Below are positions 33,640 through 43,317 of a stretch of DNA of 64,000 nt, one piece after another. The DNA comes from Calliopum simillimum (taxonomy: Eukaryota; Arthropoda; Insecta; Diptera; Lauxaniidae). A program made the position numbers and the translations under genes. Numbering within the stretch: position 1 is the stretch's first letter; the number at the start of each line of letters is the position of its first letter. Below the pieces are notes generated by a model. It was given only the letters and a program-made list of their open reading frames with translations. It had not been told where the DNA came from and ran no database searches. The stretch lies in the NCBI GenBank assembly GCA_951812925.1, contig OX638370.1, positions 39,373,948 through 39,437,947 on the forward strand, written 5' to 3'.

Positions 33640-34302
33640 TTTGGTTTCGATTTCTTAAAATTTGAATAAATCCTATTTAAATCATTCTTGAATTCTTTTA
33701 AAGTTTCCATAAAAAATAACAATATAAAATATTTATATGCAAACTATGTATCAATAAAATTATACAATTAAAAAAAAAAATAAGGATGCATATCATAAAA
33801 ATACAAAAATCCTCAGCTTCCTCGTTCCAGACACCAAATCTGCATCAGCTTTCGATGTACATTTCTTCTCAATTCATCTACTTTTCACAGGATACTGACA
33901 TTTCGCTTCGTCTCGCTCATCAATCTGCTTCAGAAATTTACGAATTTTGATCGAAATATGCGTGTTTTTTTTTTTTTGATTTAATGAATTTTTTTTTTCT
34001 GTTCTTTTATTTTAAATTTTTATTTTAATTTCTTTATGTTTGTTTTTCTTTATTCATTTCTCTTTCTTTTTTGTTCGTTTTTTCTTCAGTTCATTTTTTC
34101 TTATTCTCAATCTTGTTATATTTTTTTTTGTAATTTTTTTTATTATTGTTTATAAATTTTTTTTTTAAAAAATTAAAAAAATTTTTTTTTGGTAATTTTT
34201 CTTTTTATTTTTTCAATTCATTTTCTTTTTATATTCATTTTTTTTTTATTTTTTTTTTTTATTTTTTATATATTTTTTCAAAAACAAAGCCTTAAATCTA
34301 AT
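33640..34302. other. leader of the Ty3/gypsy element, T-rich
   Basis: Non-coding between the small ORF and gag. 33960-34280 is nearly pure T/A with long T runs, that is, A runs in the element RNA. Confidence 0.6.
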
Positions 34303-34584
34303 TTATTTCTTTTTATATAGCTCTGCCTCAACTACATATATCTGTTGCCATAATTCATTGGCTATGTCCCAGCACGGTGGTGGGTCGGAATTCACCCTTC
34401 TTTTAAGTTCTGCTAACTTCCTTCTTAAAAATACCTTTTTTCCACCTCTCTTTTTCCTGCAAACGGACGTATCAACCTTAGGGATAGCTGTTGCCCTAGC
34501 TTCCTTTCTTCGAAGCTCTCGTCTTCTTAACTCCTCATTGGTTAAAGCTACAGGACCTTCTTTTATTTTCTCGCCTGTCTCCAT
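34303..34584 (-). CDS. 93-residue basic ORF upstream of gag
   Basis: It begins METGEKIKEGPVALTNEELR about 90 bases inside the 5' LTR and ends VVEAELYKKK. It is rich in Lys, Arg and Glu, with an RRRELRRKEAR helix, a basic CRKKRGGKKVFLRRK stretch and a helical tail. No domain was recognised. It is the first ATG-started frame in the element RNA, in an otherwise A-rich leader. Most Ty3/gypsy elements have no such ORF before gag. It could be an RNA-binding accessory protein, a regulatory upstream ORF or captured host sequence; nothing seen decides between these. Confidence 0.5.
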   Translation of the reverse strand: METGEKIKEGPVALTNEELRRRELRRKEARATAIPKVDTSVCRKKRGGKKVFLRRKLAELKRRVNSDPPPCWDIANELWQQIYVVEAELYKKK

Positions 34585-34657
34585 ATATATAAAATTTCAA
34601 AACCGCCAAAAAAAATCAAAATATATCCTTTTCTAAAAAAACCAACTCTAACAGGTC

Positions 34658-34675
34658 AGAGTGGCAGGATCGCCA
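34658..34675 (-). other. primer-binding site candidate
   Basis: TGGCGATCCTGCCACTCT directly follows the 5' LTR on the minus strand. The TGG start is typical of complements to tRNA 3' ends. The tRNA was not identified. Confidence 0.6.
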
Positions 34676-35349
34676 TGTAATGTTTGAGGATGATGAAGGC
34701 CTAACGAGAATTTACTTGGCAGAAAAAGCCGCCGCAAAGTAAATCCTATAAGGGCATATGTTTGAAATAAAATGCCAAGTTGTTTCGGCTGTTCAAACAG
34801 GATTGTCTTTATTTAGTTTAAACATTTTCTTTTTTATTGTTTGCTTAACACTAAAAACAAATACAACTATCATAATACCTTAAAAATAGTAACAAATAAT
34901 ATTACAACTAAAAACAAATACAATTTTCCTAAATCCTAAATCTATGCAAAAAAATGTATTCATTGCTTTCATCTCTCTTTCTCTTATTCTAAGCCTAGCT
35001 TGTGGAACTCAAGATCAACATGATCCACACTCAGTTCTATGTTTACACATTACCATTATTCCAACGCATGCGCTGTGACACTTGTTTTTGTTATTGCATT
35101 TAAATAATCAAATTTGTGCATTGCGCGACCTTGCAAGTGTCGTTGAACTTTCAAAATTTGCATCATTTCTTATGTGCGTGGATTCTACCAATTGTGTTTA
35201 CAAGACAAGTACATATGTACATAATGTAATTATTACCCATTAGGGAAAGATGAGATGTGATGACATTATTTGATTACCCATTAGGGAAAAGATGAGAACA
35301 ATGATTACATGTATACAAGTGGTGTAGATGTAAGTGTTACAACACTACA
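34676..35349 (-). repeat. 5' LTR of the Ty3/gypsy element
   Basis: 674 bp, TGTAGTG...CATTACA in element orientation. Nearly identical to the LTR at 28122-28795. Confidence 0.93.
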
Positions 35350-35654
35350 ATACTATTAACCCGCATCAAGACTTTTTAGTAAATTTTCCCTTTTTATTAC
35401 ATTATTTGCAAATTGTTTTTGACACAAAAAGAAAAAAAAACTTAACCAATAACTCGCAGTCACAAAATTAATGAACAAAATACTTCGAATGTCGGTTAAG
35501 TCTTAATTGCTTTCGCTATACGGTACTTTTTACAGTTATGAAATTTGTAGAGAAGATGCGTATGGACACGAATTATAGGTTTTCATCAAAAAGCGAAAAT
35601 CCGATATCGTGTCAGTTAAGTCTTTTTGGCGGTTAGGGCTCAATATATCATAAT

Positions 35655-37017
35655 TTTATTTTATTTTTTTTTTTTTTTTTTTTTTTTTAGTGAATACTAA
35701 TTATTTTTAAAAAAGTTGAATATATCAGTTCTAAAATTGCTCCGATTCAAATTATGCCTATGTGAGTTTGGCAGATTATTCCACACTCTTATGGTATTGA
35801 TGAAAAAGAATCTGCTTGAGTTTAAAAAACTAAACTCCGGAATGATAAAACTTGTGTATCTTTTTGTTCGACTAAACTGTAATTTATTATACAAATAAAC
35901 AGGGGAGCGGTTTAAAATAATATTACGTAGAAATATACAATTTCTTGCGTACATGTAATCATCCAGTTCACAACCAAGGATTGCACAACGCTGTTCTGAA
36001 ATGTGGTCAAATTTTCTCAGTGAAAAAACATAACGCACAGCACAGTTAAAAGCAACAAGAAGTTTATGGCTTGAAGCTGAATCAAGTTTACAGTATACAT
36101 TTTCAGCATAAGTAATAATGGGGGGAATTAGTTGCTTAACAAGCCTAATCTTAGTGTTCTGAGGAGTAAAAACGGACGATAAACGGAGATTTCTCAAAAC
36201 ACAGTAAATTTTGCAAACCACCATGTTAATGTGATCTACAGCACTTAAACTTGAATTAAGGTGAAAACCTAAGCTTTTAACTTTACTCACAAAATCAAGT
36301 TTATCAGGTCCAATACAGATATCTGAAAAATCCAAACCAACGGTTATGTTTTTTAGAATTGGCAATACCTTACATTTAGAACCTTACATTTAGAAGGATA
36401 AAGTTTGAGCTGATTTTTACTAGCCTAAGTGTTAATTTTATCTAAATCTTCATTTAAACAACAACATAAATCCTCAATAAGACCACTACTACGTGAGATG
36501 TAGAGCTGTATATCATCAGCATAGCCATGAACTTCTGAGTGTTCACATACTCCGAATAAATCATTAATAAACATAACAAAAAGTAATGTTCCAAGTATAG
36601 AACCTTGCGGTACTCCCGAGGTTATGGAGCTGTAACTTGAATAGCTGTTACCAACTTTTACCCTTTGTCTCCTTCCAGTTAGATAACTTTTAATAAGATG
36701 GATATCAGAGTTACCAAAACCAAATAACTCAAGTTATGATCAATGCTGTCAAATGCCTTAGTAAAATCGAGTAGGCACAAAAGAGTAATCTTATTCTGAT
36801 CAAAACTAATTCGAATATCATCCAAAACCTTAATCATAGCAGTTGAGCAGCTATGCCCCTTTTGAAAACCAGATTGCAGTGGGTGTAAAAGATTTTTGTC
36901 ATTTAGGTACTGCGTAATTTGTTCAGCCATTAGACTTTCACAAACTTTCGATAACGCTGGAAGTATACTAATAGGCCTATACTCTTCAGGAGTACTCGCA
37001 TTTTTAGTTTTAGGCAC
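35655..37017 (-). pseudogene. 5'-truncated non-LTR retrotransposon (CR1/jockey-like)
   Basis: The minus strand encodes reverse transcriptase pieces: KTKNASTPEEYRPISILPAL, then SGFQKGHSCSTAMIKVLDDI and LLDFTKAFDSIDH (37017-36679); after a frame change, GYADDIQLYISRS with the catalytic YADD (about 36560-36480); and a 222-residue C-terminal part (36365-35697) ending WNNLPNSHRHNLNRSNFRTD. There is one frameshift near 36700 and a stop near 36425. The T run at 35660-35688 is the poly(A) tail on this strand. The endonuclease domain is missing, as usual for incomplete reverse transcription. Confidence 0.85.
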
Positions 37018-37292
37018 TGGAGTTATAGAAGCAGCTTTCCAAATGTTAGCTCAATTCAATTCAATTTTGGATTGTTCATTAAACATTTATTAAACTCATT
37101 TGTGCTTAACTCAGCCCTTTTGTACTTGTTTGTAAAAAAAATAAATATGCCCATTTGTTCTTAGTAATTTCTTATTTATCAAAATATGAATATACCCAAT
37201 GCAAAAAATGTCATTTCAGTTTCAAAAATAAATGTACCAAAATGTCCAAAGACACCTCAGTACATCGTAACATCCCATTATGGGATGTCAGT

Positions 37293-38008
37293 TAGTGATG
37301 GGAACTATCGAATAAAAACTATCGAGTTATTCGATAGTTTGCAAAAATTCATTCATTCGATTGTTTTGAAAAAATCTTTCATGAACGATTTTAAGTAAAG
37401 AACGAAAACGTCTGAATGAAAAAATCTTTCATGAACGATTTTTAGTAATGAACGAAAACGATTGAATTGATTTTGTTTCACCCTATGGCTTTTCCAGAGC
37501 TTTCTCCAAAGTTGGCCAAATCATTAACGACAGCAGAAATAGGCTAAAAGGGCAAAAGTTAGATCAAATTATTTTTTTTAAACAGCAATCTTGGCTTTCA
37601 ATAGTTTACTTTAGTTTTTTTAACTTTTTAAGAAAATGTATTTGTTTTAGTCACTTACTGTTTTTTCATTAAAAATTTGCATTCAATGTATTAAATATAC
37701 TTAATAAATCTCTTAGTTAAGTGAATTTAATAAATTTTGAATAAAATAATTCAACAAAAAAATTAAATATATTTTAGGTCACATTTTTTCTTTAGTTTTC
37801 GGCTATACATTTTATACTAAATAAGTATATACAGTTTTTAAAATCCTTAGTACCTTATTTTAGAGAATGATAGAAATTCTAAATGAGAGGATTCGCCAGA
37901 AAATTTCATTCAGTAAAATCGTTCATGAACGAAAAAATCATTCGATAGTCAAATTCATTCAGTTACTATCTATCGATAGTCGAAATTATTCGATAGTTCC
38001 CATCACTA
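37293..38008. mobile_element. 716-bp hAT-type element
   Basis: Inverted termini TAGTGATGGGAACTATCGA / TCGATAGTTCCCATCACTA, flanked by an exact 8-bp duplication ATGTCAGT (37285-37292 and 38009-38016). Subterminal repeats of CATGAACGATTTT and TTATTCGATAGT may be transposase-binding sites. No transposase frame. Confidence 0.88.
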
Positions 38009-38183
38009 ATGTCAGTAGTATTTACTCTATTATAAATTCCCAATTCAGCTGTCGAGCAGGAATTATTTAAGCAGTAGGTAACATAGTCATATTGAGAATC
38101 ATAACACACAGAATAATCGCCAATGAAAATTAATTTTTTGATAAACAACCACAAAAGAGCTTGAATTAATCAAAAAATGGGCT

Positions 38184-38211
38184 TATTTTTTTTTTTTTTT
38201 TTTTTTTTTTT
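38184..38211. repeat. poly(T) tract
   Basis: Pure T run. A similar run lies at 38522-38544. Confidence 0.8.
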
Positions 38212-38329
38212 TGATAAACAAGTACAAAATGGCATGCATTATTGGACTGAAGTAATTATCAAAATTTATATTATGTCCAAATTTCATCTTGAATTGATGC
38301 ATTGCAATCGTTATAGGTATACACGTAGG

Positions 38330-38475
38330 TATAGTCAACACAAGATCTGAGCATAAACTAAGTTTATTTGAACATGAAGGTGTAGTACCGCTATATAAAT
38401 AAAATTTTCAAAATGTAGTGTAATGTAGGGTATTGATTTTTGGCCAAGCCAAATGTAGCATCCTTAATTGTTTGA
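38330..38475 (+). mobile_element. DINE-like Helentron 3' piece (split copy)
   Basis: GTCAACACAAGATCTGAGCA, GAACATGAAGGTGTAGTACC and the hairpin TTTGGCCAAGCCAAA match 52360-52498 in copy B. The CTAG end has decayed to ATTG. Confidence 0.7.
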
Positions 38476-38876
38476 TCTACAAAAAAGCGAGAAGCGCTCT
38501 GTTTACTCAGTTCCTGATCCATTTTTTTTTTTTTTTTTTTTTTTCTTTCTTTTTTCAAGCTTAGAACCATTTGGGAAGTAATACACACAAGCAAAAAAAA
38601 AATAAGAATTTGTAAAAAAATATCTCATGAAAAGTAGTAGCTAGAATTTTGTTGTTTGTGATTTTTGTGGGACCTACGACCTAAGACTTTATACAGTCTC
38701 TTGTATAAAACTAATTATAATAAATAAGAACCAAATTTTGATTCAATAATATTTATGTATACTTAAATTAATGTATTATTTAATATGATGCTTAGATAAT
38801 AAAATGCTATAAAATTTTCCAAAAAGAAGCACTGCACAAAAATGTATTTTTCTGCAATTCCAATAATATTGCTCCC

Positions 38877-39143
38877 CTAAAAACGATGTACAAAATTAAC
38901 GCCGGCACCATAATTGGGTCTACCACGTTGACCGAAATCTTTACTCGCCCCAGCATAGGCATCCAAGCGGGAATTTCCTTGGTTTGCCTCCCAAAGGTTT
39001 TGATTGTACTTTACAGATCCAAAGGTGCTGGAGCCATCCCGAACGACGTCCAAATCAAGCCTGCCTCTTCTTTTGGGCATTGGCAAAGCAGCCGTAAGGA
39101 CAACACCAAAAATCAGCAAAGTCAAAGAAATGTTGAAACCCAT
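38877..39143 (-). CDS. secreted diptericin/attacin-like peptide, copy A
   Basis: A single-exon, 88-residue frame. Residues 1 to about 20 form a signal peptide (MGFNISLTLLIFGVVLTAAL). A basic PKRRGR cluster at 23-28 could be a processing site. The rest is one G-domain: KYNQNLWEANQGNSRLD, then AGASKDFGQRGRPNYGAG and a terminal VHRF. The pattern NLW...N..RLD..GGAS......G..N.GAG....RF is shared by attacin C-terminal repeats and by diptericins. Compared with known diptericins it lacks an obvious Pro-rich segment and is short. A role as an inducible antibacterial peptide is inferred from the domain and from its linkage to attacin. It differs from copy B only at residues 29 (Leu/Val) and 41 (Phe/Val). 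It could also be classed as another short immune peptide of the attacin superfamily. Confidence 0.85.
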   Translation of the reverse strand: MGFNISLTLLIFGVVLTAALPMPKRRGRLDLDVVRDGSSTFGSVKYNQNLWEANQGNSRLDAYAGASKDFGQRGRPNYGAGVNFVHRF

Positions 39144-39239
39144 TTTTATAAGTTTTCAGCGAAAGTATGTTTAGATATCTATCTGTTTTGTATATTGAAC
39201 TTGAAGTGCAGAAACTGTATGATATAGATCAGCACTTTG

Positions 39240-39252
39240 CGCTCCTTTTATA
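39240..39252 (-). promoter_or_regulatory. TATA box of diptericin-like gene copy A
   Basis: TTATATAAAAGGA on the minus strand, about 100 bases upstream of the ATG. Copy B has TTGTATAAAAGGA at 53262-53274. No GGGGATTTTT site was found in the following 350 bases; GGGGTACCTA at 39280-39289 is a weak kB-like candidate present in both copies. Confidence 0.65.
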
Positions 39253-39289
39253 TAACGAATTCAATTCGATTCTTGATACGGGGTACCTA

Positions 39290-40129
39290 TTGAAATAACA
39301 ATTTTTATATAATAATTGCAAATTAATCAAAACCAAATATTATTGTTTATTTTCGCTTAAGATAAACAAGTTACTTAGATACAAATACGAAATTGTTTTT
39401 CCATAAATTTTTATACAAAGATTTTCTTTATACTTTCCCATTTCTTCAGAATTTCATCACAATTGTGTATACATTAAACAATTTTTTTAAGATGAAGTTG
39501 AACAACAATATTGATATACAAAGTTGAACAATATTGTTGATTTCAACTAATAAACAGATGGTTGATGGATGGTAAGGAATTGTGAATGTGACGCAGTTTT
39601 ATTTGGGTACCCATGACAGGCCCATTATGCAATACAAATTGAAACATACCTTCTCTGTAGAGTAGTGAAAATCAACAAGTGTACGTATGAGTATTACCCT
39701 TGACCTAGCCAAATATAAAATATATTCCGGCTATTAAGTACTATATTCGTATGACATATCTTACACCACTCGCGCCAATATTTTGAGGGAACGTACTTTA
39801 ATCATTTTGCCTGGACACGTATTTTTTCAGACTTTGATATAAACCTTATGAAAAGCCTTTATTAAGTTTAAGTAATAAGTAAGTCCCGATTTATTCAGTC
39901 CCAAAATAAAATTTTAGAAATAGTTTTTTTACTTTTATTCCATTTCTGGCTTAACGCGTACAAAATTAAGCAAAATTACCGTATGCCGAATTGGTTCATA
40001 CTTTTTCAAAACTGAAGATTGAGTTAAACGCTACACAGTGATGCCATTAGTACATGCTAGACGGAAAAAACTATTTTTTTTGCAGTTTATTATGTTTTAG
40101 GTAAGGGAAAGTACAAAAAAAACTATTTC
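39290..40129. other. 5' flank of the diptericin-like gene, shared with copy B
   Basis: Up to about 40040 this aligns closely with 53310-54215 (GACGCAGTTTTATTTGGGTA, CCCATTATGCAATACAAATT). Beyond that there is no shared sequence and no gene seen. Confidence 0.6.
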
Positions 40130-40573
40130 AGAAATTTTGGACAAGTGGGCGTGGCACCTTCCATACAACTTATTTACATTTTGTGCTATATCTTAAAAAC
40201 GGAACGAGCTATGGTTACAAAATTTTAAGTGTATAGGTTCTATGTAGTTTTTTAAATTTATAAAAAATTTGAGCACGGTTGGACAAGTGGGCGTGGTACC
40301 TCCCACACAATTGGAATATATTTTGGGCTATATCATAAAAACGGAACAAGCTATGGTTACAAAATTTTAAGTGTATAGATTTTATGTAGTTTCTTGAATT
40401 CTTTAAAAATTTGAGTTCGGTTGGATAAGTGGGCGTGGTACCTCCCATGCAACTGGAATATATTTTGGTCTATATCTTAAGAACGGAATAAGCTACCGTT
40501 ACAAAATTTGCAGTGTATAGGTTTTATGTAGTTTCTGAAATCTATAAAAAATTTGAGTACTGTTGGACAAGTG
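40130..40573 (+). repeat. 142-bp tandem repeat, about three units
   Basis: TTGGA(C/T)AAGTG starts at 40137, 40279, 40421 and 40563, an exact 142-base period. Each full unit has GGGCGTGGYACCTYCCA and TATATC.TAA.AACGGAA. The GGACAAG.GGGCGTGGCACCTCCCATA phrase and the period match the core units of the window's Helentrons, but no Helentron termini flank the array. Confidence 0.85.
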
Positions 40574-40983
40574 AAATATATCTTGCACCATAACTAACGA
40601 AAAAATCTGCAATAACGAAATTTAAAGTAGACGTGTAATATTTGATTTCTAAGGCACAAATAGTTTATTTTTTCATATTTTTAACAACATAAGCTACCCT
40701 TGAGCTTTTACGTGTGTTTGTCAAACGAAAACGCCTACAGTCTTTGTTGCGAGTCTCTTGTACCTCTTAAGATAGTTGCCATATTCCAACGATGCATTGT
40801 TGAATTATATCTTTGGCATGGCAGAGAATTTTATGAACTGTTACCGGCATAAAATACCAGCTGTAAAGTTGTATTATTAAGTTGTATTATTTTAAGTTTT
40901 ATTATATAAAAAAATAACAAAAACAATAAAAAAAGGATTTTCAAAAAAAAAAAAAACTTTTTGGGATTTATTTATACTATTTA

Positions 40984-42635
40984 CAGTGTGTCACAGAAGT
41001 ATTTTGCATACGAAAAATTTTCAGAAATTTGAATTAATACTCAATTTTTAGCCGTTTCATCCTTAGAAAAGTAATATTTTTTTTATAAACTTCGAGTCAG
41101 TGGAACGTTAACTATGATACCACTTCATAAAAATATTAAAATAATGCGTTCTTATCACTTAAAAAGCAAAGAAATGATTTATTAATCTTTTTTATAAGGT
41201 CACAAAAGTATTTTGCTTTTTAGTAAAATTTTACTTTGAGATTATTTATCAAGTAAAAGAGGCTTTTTTAATAATATCCATGGTAGCCATTATTTGAGGA
41301 GACATCATCTAAACATCTTTGCGAGGATTCTATCCCTTTACGACATTTTCGGTCGGTGTTTTTACCCATTTTTCTTGCAGTACTTGTTTGAGCACATTTT
41401 TTTGATAAAATAAGGTATTTTTTGACCTTTCCACTAGATAAAACCAAAAAAATTCTATTAGATTCGAAAAAGAATATCGCGGTGGTGTTTTAATCCTTTT
41501 GGTGTTGTACAGAAGTGTCCAAGAAGTGTCATTGTCTTTTGAAAATCAGAAGTCATCTTGTGGTAAGCCCATTTTTTAAGTACTGGGTGCAATTTTTTTT
41601 TTTTTGTGGAGTTGGACTGATGTTCATGTCTATCTATATTGCCACCGTTAAGCTTAAGTTTCCCCGTTCCATGAGCCAAGAACAGCCCACGACACACCAT
41701 TATGTAAAATTATTGCTTTTAAGTTATAAAAGTTAAGGGTTTTATTTGCTTTATGCCAGACCATACGGCGTCTGTCGATCCGATGGAAACAAAATATTAT
41801 ATTATAGGATCCAATAAAAAGCAAAAATAATATTTTCGGATCCGATGGACGCCGCATGGTCTGGCTTAAAGCAAATAAAACCCTTTACTGTTATAACTTA
41901 AAAGCAATAATTTTACATAATGGTGTGTCGTGGGCTGTTCTTAGCTCATGGAATGGGGAAACTTAAACTTAACGGTGGCAATATAGATAGACATGAACAT
42001 CAGTCCAACTCCACAAAAAAAAAAAATTGCACCCAGTACTTAAAAAATGGGCTTACCACAAGATGACTTCTGATTTTCAAAAGACAATGACACTTCTTGG
42101 ACACTTCTGTACAACACCAAAAGGATTAAAACACCACCGCGATATTCTTTTTCGAATCTAATAGAATTTTTTTGGTTTTATCTAGTGGAAAGGTCAAAAA
42201 ATACCTTATTTTATCAAAAAAATGTGCTCAAACAAGTACTGCAAGAAAAATGGGTAAAAACACCGACCGAAAATGTCGTAAAGGGATAGAATCCTCGCAA
42301 AGATGTTTAGATGATGTCTCCTCAAATAATGGCTACCATGGTTATTATTAAAAAAGCCTCTTTTACTTGATAAATAATCTCAAAGTAAAATTTTACTAAA
42401 AAGCAAAATACTTTTGTGACCTTATAAAAAAGATGAATAAATCATTTCTTTGCTTTTTAAGTGATAAGAACGCATTATTTTAATATTTTTATGAAGTGGT
42501 ATCATAGTTAACGTTCCACTGACTCGAAGTTTATAAAAAAATTATTACTTTTCTTAGGATGAAACGGCTAAAAATTGAGTATTAATTCAAATTTCTGAAA
42601 ATTTTTCGTATGCAAAATATATCTGTGACTCACTG
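40984..42635. mobile_element. 1.65-kb Tc1-like foldback element
   Basis: Nearly the whole element is one palindrome: arms of about 815 bp around a loop at about 41803-41825. The ends are CAGTGTGTCACAGA and the inverse of CAGTGAGTCACAGA, flanked by TA (40982-40983 and 42636-42637), the Tc1/mariner target. Both arms carry the same decayed transposase piece, outward-facing from the loop (VCRGLFLAHGTGKLKLN; compare the Tc1 'VWGCFS.HGTGKL' block). So an inverted duplication of an internally deleted Tc1-like element is likely. Confidence 0.85.
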
Positions 42636-42931
42636 TATATAATTGAATATAATTTATTTATATTATTTTTATGTATTGATAATATTTATTGATTTTCTCG
42701 GGCTCTCTACGTTTATTTTTTATAATTTTTATTTCTATAATTGAATTTTTTATTCTGTGTATTAACATAACGTGTTGTGCTTGTAAATATGTTACCCGGA
42801 TTAAAGCTCAAAATAATGAAATTACCCAAAAACCATTCATAATATTTAGAAAAAATATTCGGAACCTGGATTTGAAATTTAAATTAATAGCATTTTTAGG
42901 ACTATCAAATAGGTTGAAAAAAAAATACAAT
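42636..42931. other. intergenic, no gene seen
   Basis: An open frame at 42689-42994 has no recognisable family and runs into a MITE, so it is not called. Confidence 0.4.
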
Positions 42932-43317
42932 AGCCGTGTTTCTTTTGACGCGTATATACAATTGTGGATATTATTAAATTGCGATAACTCATGAACATTG
43001 AGTCGCACAATAAAACTCTGAGGAACTTTTTTATGAAGAATCACGTTCTCTACAAAAACTTTTCATTTTATTTTTAAAAAAATTTATCTTTTTTATAAAA
43101 ACTGGTTAAGCGCCGATAAACGGCAAAAAAAACACTTTTTTTTAAATTACTTCTAAATAGTTACTTTTTTTTTTACAAAAGATTAAAATTATTTGTAGAG
43201 CATGTGGTTCTCGATGAAAAAGACCCTTGGACTTTTTATCGTACGACTCACCGTTCATAAGTTATCTCAATTTGAAAATTACCACAATTGTATATACGCG
43301 TCAAAAAAAACAAGCCT
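42932..43317. mobile_element. 386-bp MITE with 3-bp AAT duplication
   Basis: Termini AGCCGTGTTTCTTTTGACGC, continuing GTATATACAATTGTGG, with a matching inverse ending AACAAGCCT. The flanks are AAT at 42929-42931 and 43318-43320. Same family as 22128-22585. Confidence 0.87.

Larger units (their letters stand above)
28122..35349 (-). mobile_element. Ty3/gypsy LTR retrotransposon
   Basis: The 7228-bp element lies on the minus strand with a 4-bp target duplication ATAC. Order 5' to 3': LTR, a primer-binding-site-like stretch beginning TGGCGATCCTGCC directly after the LTR (34675 leftwards), a 93-residue upstream ORF, gag, protease, reverse transcriptase-RNase H-integrase, a purine tract AAAGGGTAGGGG (28796-28807) and the second LTR. 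No env-like frame: only about 260 bp separates integrase and the LTR. Near-identical LTRs imply a young insertion. It is inserted in a MITE. Confidence 0.95.
27847..35641. mobile_element. MITE split by the Ty3/gypsy insertion
   Basis: Inverted termini GAGCCCTAACCGCCAAAAAG (followed by ACTTAACTGACA) lie at 27847 and, inverted, at 35609-35641. Without the 7.2-kb retrotransposon and one 4-bp duplication, the element is about 560 bp (27847-28121 plus 35354-35641). The flanks ACTATGTC and AATATATC are only partly alike, so the target duplication is uncertain. Confidence 0.75.
37109..38232. mobile_element. TIR element carrying a nested hAT MITE (tentative)
   Basis: GTACTTGTTTGTAAAAAAAA followed by ATGCCCATTT at 37118 is mirrored at 38165-38226 (inverse of GTACTTGTTTATC, A run, AAGCCCATTTTTTGATT). 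A third related piece, TTGTTTATCAAAAAAGTGAA plus TATGCCCATTT, lies at 27618-27655. The insert 37293-38008 sits between the two arms. Target duplication not resolved. Confidence 0.45.
20022..40040. repeat. segmental duplication, copy A (attacin + diptericin-like unit)
   Basis: This block is colinear with 47527-54215. Matching landmarks in order: TTAAGCTTCAAAATAC at the 3' side, the attacin gene, its promoter, the segment with CCTCCCTAGCTAGAAGCA, the GAAAGCGCTGTTTTCA segment, the TATCGATGGTCAAGAGGAAGAAC segment, a Helentron, and the 88-residue peptide gene with its 5' flank to about 40040. Copy A is about 20 kb against 6.7 kb because of later insertions, above all the 27.6-38.3 kb nest. Confidence 0.85.

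Noticed and set aside
28122..35349. Endogenous retrovirus with env
   Set aside because: There is no third large frame between integrase and the LTR; only about 260 non-coding bases remain.
40130..40573. Reading the 142-bp array as part of a full Helentron
   Set aside because: No subterminal repeat, hairpin or CTAG end lies near it, so it is listed as a tandem repeat only.
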